Shown in pieces: positions 1 through 11,900 of a stretch of 64,000 nt of DNA. A model generated the notes under the pieces. That model saw only the letters and a program-made list of their open reading frames with translations, did not search any database and had not been told where the DNA came from. This DNA is from Scortum barcoo (lineage: Eukaryota; Chordata; Actinopteri; Centrarchiformes; Terapontidae): the NCBI GenBank assembly GCA_023238725.1, contig CM041536.1, positions 18,944,298 through 19,008,297 on the forward strand. The letters are read 5' to 3'. How positions within the stretch are numbered: position 1 is the stretch's first letter; each line of letters starts with the position of its first letter. The translations under genes and the position numbers were made by a program.

Positions 1-612
1 TTTGACACGTCACAGTAGGAAAATACGCTGGTGTAAATAATAAAAAAAAAAACAGTGGCTGGGTTCCATTCAGCTGCTCTGGTTTCAGGAGCCTGGCACT
101 GTGCACGCCCACCCGCTGTCACGCTCTCATGGCTTACTGGGACAGTTGAAAAGAACAGCAGACCTGTTAATGTTACAATAACACCTGTGCTTTTCCTAAT
201 ATGTCAAGTCAGTGTAGCGGCTGTGAAAAAGAACCCCACTGATACTGTTTAAATGTATGCTTGAAAAGTCATTTGCACTCCGTAAACAAACACTGACGAC
301 TCTGAAGCTTGCGTCAACTTTTGAATTTAACTCTCCCCGCTGGACACGGGGGACACACACCTAGTTAATGTGTATGAGGTGTGGAGCAGAGACTCGGTGT
401 GGGCTGCCAGAGCCCCTCCCTGGTTTGCTCTGTCGGAGCAAAGGAGCATGTACGCATGATTGATGTCAGAAATTTTCTCCCAGAATATTACTGTAGTTTG
501 TTTTCCTCAGCACTGTGTATGTGTAGTCAGCTTTGAATAAACAGATTGTGCTTCAGCGTTTTATTTGCTCACAGCCTGACCAGGGTAGTAATAATGTCAG
601 GTACACAGTGTT

Positions 613-630
613 TGTGTGTGTGTGTGTGTG
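613..630 (+). repeat. (TG)9 microsatellite
   Basis: A pure dinucleotide run. Confidence 0.95.
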
Positions 631-2666
631 TAGTAGTGCCCAGGCCAGTATATACTGTAGCATATATTACCAGCCAGTGTTGTCCTCTGACAGGACATTT
701 CTGTTGGTTAATATTCTCTCTTATGGATGAACCAATAATATTAGGTCTAATATTTTGCATTTGGTTTGACTTCTAGCTCAGACATTAGTAAAGGTCTAAT
801 ACATTTCAGAATCTATTTTGGCTTGGCTTGGAAATATCTATTAAAATGATAATCACAATATTGACATTTAAAGATATCGCAATGCGGAAAATTACATTAG
901 CAGAGTTTCCCACACCACACAGAGCCTGTGCTAAAAATAATTTCCAAGATAAAGCAGGTATGCTTTGTGCATAAGCTTCAGCATTGTTTTCCGAATGTGC
1001 ATGCTCGAATCTAAATATTTCTATACGTGCAAACATGCAGATGATATGTGGGCGCAGTTAAGCTCCTGCACATGTTTCACCATGCAATAACTCTGTGAGT
1101 GGAGGCACCAGGAACCACATCTCTGCTCAGTACTTACCTGTCTGTTCTGTGTGTGCACTGTAAAAAAAAGGTTTTGGAGTTCATGCATGGCCCTGGCTCT
1201 GTAAATGGGAAACAAACTGAGCGACTTGGACCGAGCCACCAGCCCATTCTCATTCCCAGGTCATCAAACACTGACGCTTTGTCACAACTTGTGACTGTGC
1301 ACAGGACAACACTAACGCTGTGTGTTACTCACGTGAGTTTGAAGGAGCACTGGAGGGGAGGAGTGTATTTGTTTGGCTGTTGAGTTCCAATATCAACACG
1401 TTTTTCCAGGATTGCAGAACACACCTTTAAGTCTTTACACCAGATAAGACTCAACCACGCAGATGTTTTGCAGCTCCAATTTGACCAGTCATACAGTTTC
1501 AAGTCAAACATCTTCAGAAAATGTGATTCCTAGTATTCCTTTATATCTGTGTGCTTTCAATTGATAATTTCTTTGGTTCTTTCACATTTTTTGGCACAGA
1601 ACAAAAGAGAAGTGCTCAAAACCTGCATGGCAATGTAGGTGCAGCGTCTGTCCTGCAGTAATAGGAGAGATATCATATCTAGTAAAGATCACTCTTTGTG
1701 CTCCCGTCCTAGTCTTGCACGCGCCCTCAGAGCTGCATGAGATAAATCAGTGATGTTATGTAACGTGAGATTCAGCCCCACGATCCACCAACCACCACCA
1801 ACAGTGGAATGTTTCGGTGCAGTAACAAACAAGGCAAGTTTATGGTATTGTTGTGATGTCTGCAGCCTGAAAATACATTTCAGCTGATCAGCTGGTCTGC
1901 ACGGCCACACACCGGGGGAATATTGATATAAATAAATTCAGGCACAATGTCGGAGAGATGAATTAGCTGTGCATCAGTTATTTCACCCTACACCCGAGGA
2001 TGATTATTGCTTGTTAAGGATCAGCACTGTGGTATACATGCCAACTTTAGAGATATTTCATTATATTGCTCCAGCACCCAGAGCCGCCCGGGTCAAATAT
2101 CCTGCAATGTAATCTAGGTGTCTTACAGAAGTGGTGCATGGTTATCAAATATATATGTATATATTGCCTAGAATTGGTCTTGTACTTGTCTGCACGTGTA
2201 TGTGTGCATATGAACACCTTGTGACAATGAGACTGTTTCCTTTTGCTTTATATGTGCCTATAAAACACAGGTGACTTGTGCATTTGTTTTAACATCCTCT
2301 CATGACTGTTTTCTAACATCCATCGTGAATAAGTAAGCTGTCACCAAGCTCTGACAGCCCATGTCTTGCTTCAGTGAGGAATTTTAGAAGAAACCTCGTT
2401 GCTTTGCATGTCGTCAACATGCTCACCGAGTGGAGCAGTTCGGAGGTTAGTTCACCTCCTCATCCAACACGCCCCCCTAGTACTATCTGTAAAATGACTA
2501 TCAAAGCTAACTCCTGAGTTGAAAGTAAAATTATTTATCTTGTGAAAAGAAAAACTCTTACAGGTCTTCTAAATGGGCTCAGTTAGCCAACCTGACATAG
2601 CCGAAGCTAAGTATCTCCTCCATCAACATAAACGTGCGCCCCATTACCTGCTGTGTTTTACCAGGC

Positions 2667-2688
2667 CACACACACACACACACACACA
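2667..2688 (+). repeat. (CA)11 microsatellite
   Basis: A pure dinucleotide run followed by GGCCAGG. Confidence 0.95.
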
Positions 2689-2884
2689 GGCCAGGTGGTG
2701 GGATATTTTCATTCATAACCAAAGACAGACTATTCGGGTCATTTCTCCCACTGAACAGGGAGACAGAATCACATTGTCTCCAGCTTATTGTGCTTTGTAT
2801 TTCTCCACTGTGGCTTCCCAAAGACGGGCCAGTTGGCCCCAAATAACGCTGTGTGTCTGCCTATCTTTGCGTGTCTTTGGAACA

Positions 2885-2919
2885 GGAAAGAGAGAGAAAG
2901 AGAGAGAGTGAGAGAGACG
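2885..2919 (+). repeat. GA-rich simple repeat
   Basis: An interrupted run of GA units on the + strand. Confidence 0.8.
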
Positions 2920-3568
2920 TTGTGTTTTTGGGCTGGCTGACATGGTTGATACACTCCCAGCCGTACTCACGCAGAGAAGGACAGGGATTAAGGAGGGCCA
3001 GCGTGGCTTTAGTTCCCAGAGTCGTTAAACAAATCCACATGACTGGAGTCACATTTCAGACCCTGCTAACAGTGCAGCGGTAACTGATTTAAGCACATAT
3101 TTTGTGTATTCTGTTTCGTTGTTCATCAACCAAACGTAACTACACACAATACGTATGTTTCATGGCTTAAAAAAAAAGAGGCATATGTATACATGGTGGG
3201 ATCTTTGAGCGTACCTGTGTAAATCACATTGTATTTCTCTCAGCGTGGGATGAAGGTTTGCCATCCATCCTCTTTGAACACCTCTGATCTGAAAGGATGC
3301 TACATTTTTCATGAACCCTTGGATTTATGGATCGAAGGAGACAGGGAGAACCAGAGATGAGTAAAATGTACTGGGAAAAAAAGGTTAGAAGACAGCTCAT
3401 TACATATTGATTTTGGATGGATCTTAACTAATTTACCATGCAGTGTTGCGGAGGCTTTGTTAATCCCTGATGGTTGCCTTATATTGATCCAAGCCAAGAT
3501 CAAACCTCAGTCTTGGATTATAGACTAGCCATTAGATTTTGTTGACTTGTGAATACACGGGGATACAT

Positions 3569-3624
<56 letters not shown>
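3569..3624 (+). repeat. Compound (AC)9(AT)15(GT)4 repeat with 46-bp palindrome
   Basis: AC units (3569-3586) pass without interruption into AT units (3587-3616) and then GT units (3617-3624). The part 3579-3624 is a perfect palindrome because the last four AC units are complementary to the GT units. Such a sequence can form a cruciform or hairpin. Confidence 0.95.
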
Positions 3625-6600
3625 AGTATTATTTGCTTGGTTCTTGGTGCATTGTATATTATTTATAGTTTTTTCCCAGTGGAGGTAACCATGAGGAGAG
3701 TTTGTGCCAGGCATTGATTTTATCTGTCTATAGTGCCAGACCTAAAGGGTAACTTGAGATGTGCTGAGAAGTTTGTTTTAAAGTGAAGCTCAAGCAGTCT
3801 TTTTTTTAACACTGCTGTAGTATCTCAGTGTATTCTCCAGCACATTTCAGCACATACGCACATTTCACTCACTGTTTGAGCAGCACTGCAGAGGCAGGAC
3901 AGACGATTTACCTATCACAAGTTTCGCAGTAAACTGTTGTAAAGTAGGAAAGTGGTGACCCCTCCTTCCCGCTTGGTTTTTCAGTTTTACTGGAGAAAGG
4001 GTGGCTAAACTTAAGACAACCTTCTTTTTCTTGGAAATCACCCACCTCTGTCCCTTTTATTAACTGAAACAGCCTCTCTCTCTCCTTAACTGATATGCTA
4101 TTGTTTTACAGTTTGGAATAATCCTTTAGGGTAAAGACACCCTGTGCACGGGAAGATAGGTGGAGCAGCAGCATCCCATTCATTGCTTTTGTATTTGTAA
4201 AGCAGCAAACCGCTCACAAGAAGCAGCAAGGAGAGATCAGTCAGAGCCTTAGGAAACGTTCATTTGAATGAACTGTGACTCAAAGAGAACTACAATGCGG
4301 TAACCAGTCAAATCTGACATTTATTGTGTGCTTAATGTAAACTGAAGTAATTAAACGTGAAAGTAATTTTACTGCTGAAATAGGATGCCAGTTCTGCACT
4401 GATGAGCATCATTTGTGAATACAAAGTGCAGCAGCCACTGAGGCAAGAAGTGAACTGCATGATTGATCGGCCCACAAGTGAAGGTTTGTGGTGTGTATCA
4501 GCAGCCTGACAGCCAGGCCACATCTGGAGTGTGTTCAGTGCGTCCACCATTATGGATGCAACACCAACATCTTGTTTTTTAATACAAATGAAGTAACAGA
4601 AACACACTTGCACACATGCTGTCAGATCCTTTCAGTGCTGAATAAAGCTTATCACAACATGCTTCCCAACTCAGGCTGGATCCACAGAAAGACAGAGCAG
4701 TTAACATGATCGATGATGTCCCGTTATGATGTTTTGTTTAAAAGTTCAATTAACCAGTCCTAACAAGAGCACAGTATGTTGTGTTACTAACGTCTTTGTA
4801 CCAAACCGGTGCCTCTATCACAAAAGCTGTTATTTGTGGATGTGAGGGCAGTTAAGCTTTTGGATATGCTCAGATTGTGCCCATAAAACATCACGGCAAT
4901 TTAACACTCAATTGTTTATTATGTTGCTGTGGTTTATAGTTGGAGGAAACCTGTCCGAGGTTCCTGTGCAGGTCCCAGTGCAAGACTATCACCGTTGACT
5001 TTAATGAGACGTGCACTGGTAGCTGCTGACGCTGGATTGACGGTGGATACTTTAAAGCTGAGTCTATAGCTGTTCTATCGGACTGGGCCCGAGATGCTCC
5101 CTGTCAGTCTGTCACTGAGTCTTGTCCAAACTTTCTGAGCCTTACTTAGTGTTTGACCTTGATTTTGCTGATCTGTTGTGATGATGTGTTGAGCTTACAG
5201 ACTCTGGAGGATCTGAACTATGCATTGGGACGCGTCTATAGAGTTGTGGATTATTTTGTTTAGAGCTTACACAGCACATTTGCTTGTGTCTGTCCCGGCG
5301 AGTCACCTTGGTTTCCTCCGCTTTTATCTTCATCCACGGCTCTCCCCTCTGAGAGGAGAATGACCCTGCTGTATGTGTCCCCTGTGTTGCTTTGCCTGTT
5401 GTCAGACAGGGAACGGACCCTGGCAGGCTGACAGCTGGCTCCCCTGCTGTCCCCGTGATCAGCAGTCATTTGCTGTACCGTGTCTCAGTTTGTGGACACT
5501 GACGGGCTATTTTGGACTGAAATTCTAGCGTCTCTCTGTCAAACCAAACAAACACTACCTTAAAGGTCAACAAAAACCCAGAGAGAGATGTGGAAAACAT
5601 CAGGGCAGCTGATCACCTGTTTGTTTGTCGACCCAGGTGAAAATGCACGTGGTGCCAGTGTGGTTTTTTATATTTGGATCTTCACATGACTTTGATTTGT
5701 CCTTTGAGATACTGAGATGACTACGGCTTTGAAAATGGACTTAATATTTTCTGCTCAACTCAAAGAATCACTTCAGGAATTCAGGCAAAATTCCTGATCT
5801 CTTATGTTTTCAGTCTGCATCAGCTACAAAGCATAAGGTGTAGGTTTAGAGGACTAGAAGAATCTAAGGTACTATGTGGAATTTGTCATCTTTGACCATT
5901 TAAAATGTGATGCTGCTCAGAAAGCGTCCTAATATTTTGCACCCTTACAGAACACTGTCTACTTTTTGTTACATTTACACTGTCCGGAGCTTTATCCTCC
6001 ACATTAAGAGAATGTACATCAGCTGCCAAATACCTGTGGTGATGATTATGCTGCACCACTCTTTTGCGTGGACACACCTTTAGCCTCATCCATAATTGTT
6101 TTGTAATTGCGATACAGCTCTGGCAACTCTATCCAGCAGCTTTGGATGCTGTAATTAGATGCAATTTTCCAAACATTTAATCATAAGTACAATGGTTATT
6201 TTGATTGCAATCACACTGGCATTTGTCTTCCTTGCTTTACTCTTTTGTGCGCCAAGTGCAATTACATAAGCATTCAATGTCCTGTGTGATAAATATGCAT
6301 ATTGCAATAGAATTGTAGGTGAAACCCATTTTTGGAAGTGCAGCATTGCTTGCAAATGCATTTATCTGCAGGATTAGATTAATCTTTGGGATTACGGAGA
6401 CCTTCAGTAGAGCTCTTTTCTTCCTCTATTATACAACACAGCGGTTTAGAATTGCTTAGTAGGTCAGGGGTAAACTCCGTAAAGTCCGAGACTCGACATG
6501 AAGATGCTGCCTCATGAAAGGAGCCATTTGCTGAAGTAGAACTCAGAATTATGATTGCCGCAGAGTGTGAAATTCGAGCGATTTGCAGACTGCACTGAAC

Positions 6601-7859
6601 TTTCCTTCCCCCTCTGAACATAGTGCAGATGTATGGCTTATTGATTGTAATCTGACTAATTCTAAGGACTGAGGGTGAGGATTGCTTGCCATATTTTTTT
6701 TGCATTCCATTATGTGTGTTATTTCAGTAATCTTATTCTGAGAGCACAAGTGTTTGGCTGGGGCGTGATGGAGTCAAAGACAGCTAAAGCCCCTGTTACT
6801 CTCATATTTATCCCACTCTTGTCTTTGTGCCAGATTGACATTACGTTGACAGTGCCGATGGAATTCTCTTCGCCAATTACGTCGTGCTCACTCACACTTT
6901 AGAAACCTCCCAGGTGAAATTCCGATCGAGGGACATAAAAGCCATTATGTACTCGAGGCTGCTCCTTCAGGCGAGTGCATAAATGAACAAATAAGATCAA
7001 TTTCAATTCGGGCTGATTTGAAATAATTGCCTGTTTGTCACAATTAATTTCGGGGCTTTGACTCAAGACCCCCTCATATTGATATTGAATTTCCCATTAT
7101 TACACACCTGAAAACCTGCTTAAATGGAGCTGAATCCAACAAATTAGTCCCTGTGTTAAATGGATGATAAAAGGGTCAAGCCGGGCAGGGAAAATTTCCC
7201 TGTGTGTTTGAGGAAAGAGAGGTGAAGCGATGCATAAGCCGGCAGTTAACGTGCGGCGGAGGCGAGCCTCCACCTCTGCCGTGCCGCAAACATGGCTTAA
7301 CCCTTTGAGCTGTCGGCCCCTCGTTCGCCCTTTGATTCCCAACGCTCTCTTTCTTCTCTAGCAGGGACGGTGCACTCGAGTCGGTGCGTTTGTGTGTGCT
7401 CGTGGATGTATAAGGTGCGGTGGGTGTGCGCGCACAAAAGGTAATCCCCTCTTGGACAGGGACCAGGGGAGGCAAGGCACTCATCTTCACAGGAACTAAT
7501 CACCCGATCCCGCCTGCTGTTTACAGAGGCAGTCTCGCCGGCCAAAATCAAATGCAAAGCCCATGTTAATTGCCTTAATGCTGCTTCTCTGTCAGCCGTG
7601 GCTTGGCAGCAGCCCCCAGCACTAGGCCACAAAATGAATTCTTTGCACTTGTTCAATGAATACCAAAGACGAAGGGGGTTTCCTACCCCTCAGGATTAAA
7701 AAGCAGAATCACGCTCTTACCCTCTGATGAACTGGGGAGAGCAGAGGAGAGGTATGCAAGGGCGAATGAAAAGGGGAGGTGGGTTTGTTGCAGAGCAGGG
7801 GATAGGGCAGGAAGTTCAGGCCCGGCTTAGGTCATTATTGGGCCAGAATCATTCGTCTT

Positions 7860-8015
7860 TCCAGGCTCTAGTGTGTCAGAGATGGTAATTGAGTCCGTCG
7901 CTGTGCAGCCTGCTCTAATGAGAAGCTGCAGGCCTAAGATTTGACTAATTTCTTTTATGCCCAGGACGATATGTCAGCCTGGCCATCCTGTGCCTAATGA
8001 CTCCAGATACTTAAT
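7860..8015. promoter_or_regulatory. Possible conserved noncoding element
   Basis: Five TAAT-type homeodomain cores (GGTAATTGAG, CTCTAATGAG, GACTAATTTC, CCTAATGACT, CTTAATGAAG) fall within 155 bases of otherwise complex, non-repetitive sequence. There is no open frame of interest. The call is an inference from composition; cross-species conservation is untested. Confidence 0.25.
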
Positions 8016-8539
8016 GAAGGATTGGTGGGATTTCCAAAGACTTGGATGGAGCTTTATATTAATGTACTTCAAAAGTTAGTGCACTCTGGGGACTGGTGTA
8101 ATGATATTCCAAGGCTTTTTGATGTCTTGACAGTTCACTGTGCCGCTGATCAAAAGTGGCGTATATTATATGTATTTATATTTGCCCACGTATTTTGGAT
8201 GGATTAGTACATTTATGGATTCCTGACTCTTTTTTTATTCCATGACAGATGCTGTGATTTACCATGTCATGTGTGTTTGTAATGCATGAAGAGCAGATGC
8301 CAGACCAACTCCTCTTATGCTTCATACTGTGGGTGTTTAGTTACTCCTACATTTTCAACAAGGAAAACAACATAATCATCCTACATATCAAAACAAACTG
8401 TTGTTAGGGGTAATTATTGCTAGATTATAGGTAAATAATAATAATGTTGAGCAAAGTTATTTATCTTAATACTAAATTTTAGAATCTTAATTCTTCTTCT
8501 TAAAGTCTTAAATCTTGTTGTTTAGGTAATTATTCGATA

Positions 8540-8568
8540 AATATTATATATATTATATATATAATATT
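8540..8568 (+). repeat. AT-rich hairpin
   Basis: Arms AATATTATATA (8540-8550) and TATATAATATT (8558-8568) are exact inverted copies with a 7-base loop. Confidence 0.8.
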
Positions 8569-8603
8569 ATTGTTTAGTCTTTACGCATAGGCAATGGCAT
8601 GTC

Positions 8604-8623
8604 CATCACATCACATCACATCA
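8604..8623 (+). repeat. (CATCA)4 short tandem repeat
   Basis: Four perfect pentamer units. Confidence 0.9.
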
Positions 8624-8974
8624 ATCCAACATTAGACAGGTGATCTCACTGATGCAGCTAAATTTCCCCAAGTGACATTTCCAAAACGATAAATGTGCAT
8701 TCATTGGAAAAAAATATCTACCAAAAAAGCCACATGCTTATGCCTTGACCTGCTTGTGTTGCCTATGCAGCCCCCCGATAGAGCTCTACAGAAACCAGTC
8801 AAGCTGGTAAACATCACATTTCACCCTCATGTGATTCTCATCCCCACTGTGTCCGCCATGGGTCAGAAGCTCATCTGTCCTGAAGGAGCGGCACAGCAGC
8901 TGATTATGATGGATTATGATAGATTCCTCCTTGACTGACCTCTGCAGCCAGTCACATATTCCTCACTGCACTTG

Positions 8975-8994
8975 CACACACACACACACACACA
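8975..8994 (+). repeat. (CA)10 microsatellite
   Basis: A pure run, followed by further CA-rich sequence to about 9045. Confidence 0.95.
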
Positions 8995-11900
8995 GACACA
9001 CGACCACTCATCAATTAAACACAGACAAGTGTAAACACACACATAAATGATACACAAACGTGTATCATTTGGTGTGGCATCTGCTCACGTTGCAATGGGA
9101 ACTTACACTCACTCAAGGGGACATACATACAGGATATGCAGGCAGACATGGACACACATACTCACTTGAAGTTAGGTCTGCACACACTCACATAGGTTTC
9201 AACAAAAGAGCACACAGGGCCATGCAGTGTTGCTTGTAACTGACCTTGCAGGTTAGCTCAGATCAGTACCAGTGAGAGTTTTCAGTCATACCCAATTAAC
9301 TCACCCCAAACTCACATGAAAGCAGATAAACCCACCACAAAGAAAGAAAAAAAAAGAAAAAAAACACTTTTAAACCAAGCCCAAAGAGTGGGTGCTCTTT
9401 TCAGAGCAGGCCATTTGTTTTCATTTGATTTGGTGTCCTTACCGGTGCCATGCAGAGCACTTTGAGCAGTGTGTCTCTGTCAGACCAGCCACCTCCGCCT
9501 CCACCCACAACCACCACCCCTCATCCCATTACCACAGATGGCACTGGCAGAGCCGCAGTGAAGACAAATGAGGTGGATGGCGCTAATCGCCAGTGCAGAC
9601 TGAGGCGTGTTTAGTCACATAGTCAACAAGCCGCTACGGCGCTGCTATTTGCATTTTCTCTGGCTTTTGAAATAGAGCAAAAGCCATCAGAAACAACAGC
9701 AAGGGGAAGAATGTCAGAGTCGATGGCGACATTGACCCAGAGGAAGTTATAGAAGTGTCAAGGTGCTGCAGCTCTGAGCGTGAGTCTGCATGTGATGTGG
9801 AGCTGCATGTTATGCAGCAAGAGGGATGGTTGGCTTTCATAACATGAACTCTCGAAGCGGATGAAGATTTTTTTCCTTAACGCAGTGTGAGAGTACGTTT
9901 TAGCCATTACCATGACAGCATATGTCTAGGGCTCTGCGTGTGAGTGACTATAACAGAATTATGGGTCTGAGTAATGCAGCTGATCTCTCAGGAGGGGAAG
10001 TGAAGTCAGAGGAAGCCTGCTTGCCGGGTGAAGATGAATTAAGCGGCAGCCAGATGACACGACGGGGGCCGTCGAGATAAGTTCGGATAACAAATACCTT
10101 GCGCACACCTGCCAAAGCACACCCATAAACGCACAGAAAAACACACAAATTAACATAATTTACGTTGTGTCACACAGCAGAGAGAGATATGCTCAGCAGA
10201 GAGCATGGGAATGTGAGGTATTCCCTGTGCTGTGAACTCATTGCCCTTACTGTAATTACTGGTTGGGATAAACCGGTCACTCAGTACTCTTGAGACCTTT
10301 CCCCTCACCGCTCATGTCTTTTCCCGCCACGTTGCGTCTACGTCCAAGTTGGCCTTTTACTCATAGCACATAGACTGAAATCTTATTGGAATGACCTTTA
10401 GATACAACATCAGCTGCCACAGTGAGAGCTATTCATACACCCTCTACCTTTTAAACTAAGGCCTTCAATTTGACTTATTACCATTTTCACTCATTACCAT
10501 TCGGATGAGTAGATATTATATTATGCAGAGGAAAAAAGAGGGAGAGGAGACAGATGTACAGAAAGAGATGGAGAGCACAGGCAAGGGCTACCGGCACTCT
10601 TTCCCCTCATCTGCATTCTGTTGGAATAAACATTTCCATTGTAATGCCCCCCGTCGTACCCCCCCCTTTTACCCCATCTTCTTAATGTAGTGTCTCCATC
10701 TCACATCTCTTTATTTCTTCTCCGGCTCACCTTGTGCTCTCTCCGTCTGTTCCTCTATCGCTCTCTTTGCCCCGGTGTTTTTGGCAGATACACTTTATTC
10801 CCTCTGCTTTCCCAACCCCTGCAGTGACTCCATGGCCTGGCTACACAATTAGGAGCTCATTACTTGCTAATACACAGACTAGAAGACAGACAAAGGGTGT
10901 CTGTGGCTTTTTTGTAGAGCGCTCCCCTCTTCCATCGCTTTATCTCTCTCTCTCTCCCCAGGCACTTTTTGAGTAAAAGGGTGCTGCTTCTCTTCCTCCT
11001 CCTCCTGTTTCTCACTCCCCTCATCACCCCCTCCGCTACACTACATTTTCTCCTCGGCGCATAATGAGCCTGCGCACGCTAAGACGAATTAATAGTTCAA
11101 TTTCCATTTCTCGAGCTTTTGTTTTTATGAAATTAAACGTGCTCTCAACTCATATACTTACGACATTTGAGTTTCTGCGTGTAATTTTCTGGCTCATTTA
11201 GCATCTCGAAACCTTAACTGCTCTATAAATCGTGTTTATGTAAGCAACGTCTTTTTTTTCTTCCTTTTTTTTTTTTTTGAATCTGATTCCTTTGTTTGCA
11301 GATGTTTTTTCCTCCCTGTCATGCTCCGAGCTCAGCCCGACTAGAAGCGAACCGAAAAAACACCAGTGGCACAGGTGTAACATAAGGTCAGCGCTGGCAG
11401 CCTCCCCCTGTGCCACTGTCTGCATCATTCCTCACTATCTAGCTGGCTCTGCGGAAATGCCAATTTACTCAGTCAGGGGTCCCGCGGCGTAGCGGTGGAT
11501 GAAGGGTGCGCGCTGTTTACCGGTGTGTTCTGCGACAGCCGACTGCATGATGAAAGAGACTCGGGGGAGTGTTGACATTTAGTTTTGTGCCGGTGATGGG
11601 CCAATGTGGGGAATCTGAATTAATGGGAGAGTCGTGTTTATTTGACAGGAGACGCTTCCTCCTTGGCACTGATGAGGAATTCAAGCCCATAAGAGGATAT
11701 TAGTTTGGCCGGCATTGTGTCTGTACTCGTGTGTACATTTCTGGGATCACATGTGTGCATTCTTTTGTTTACATTTGTATGTCAGTGTGTCAAACAAGAC
11801 TGCTTTTTGTCAGTAAGTGAATAGTAAGCAACTTGCCCACGGTGCCAACATCTAGAACCGATTTTAGCCGCCGTTCTCCTCCTCAGCCCGCCCCCCCCCC

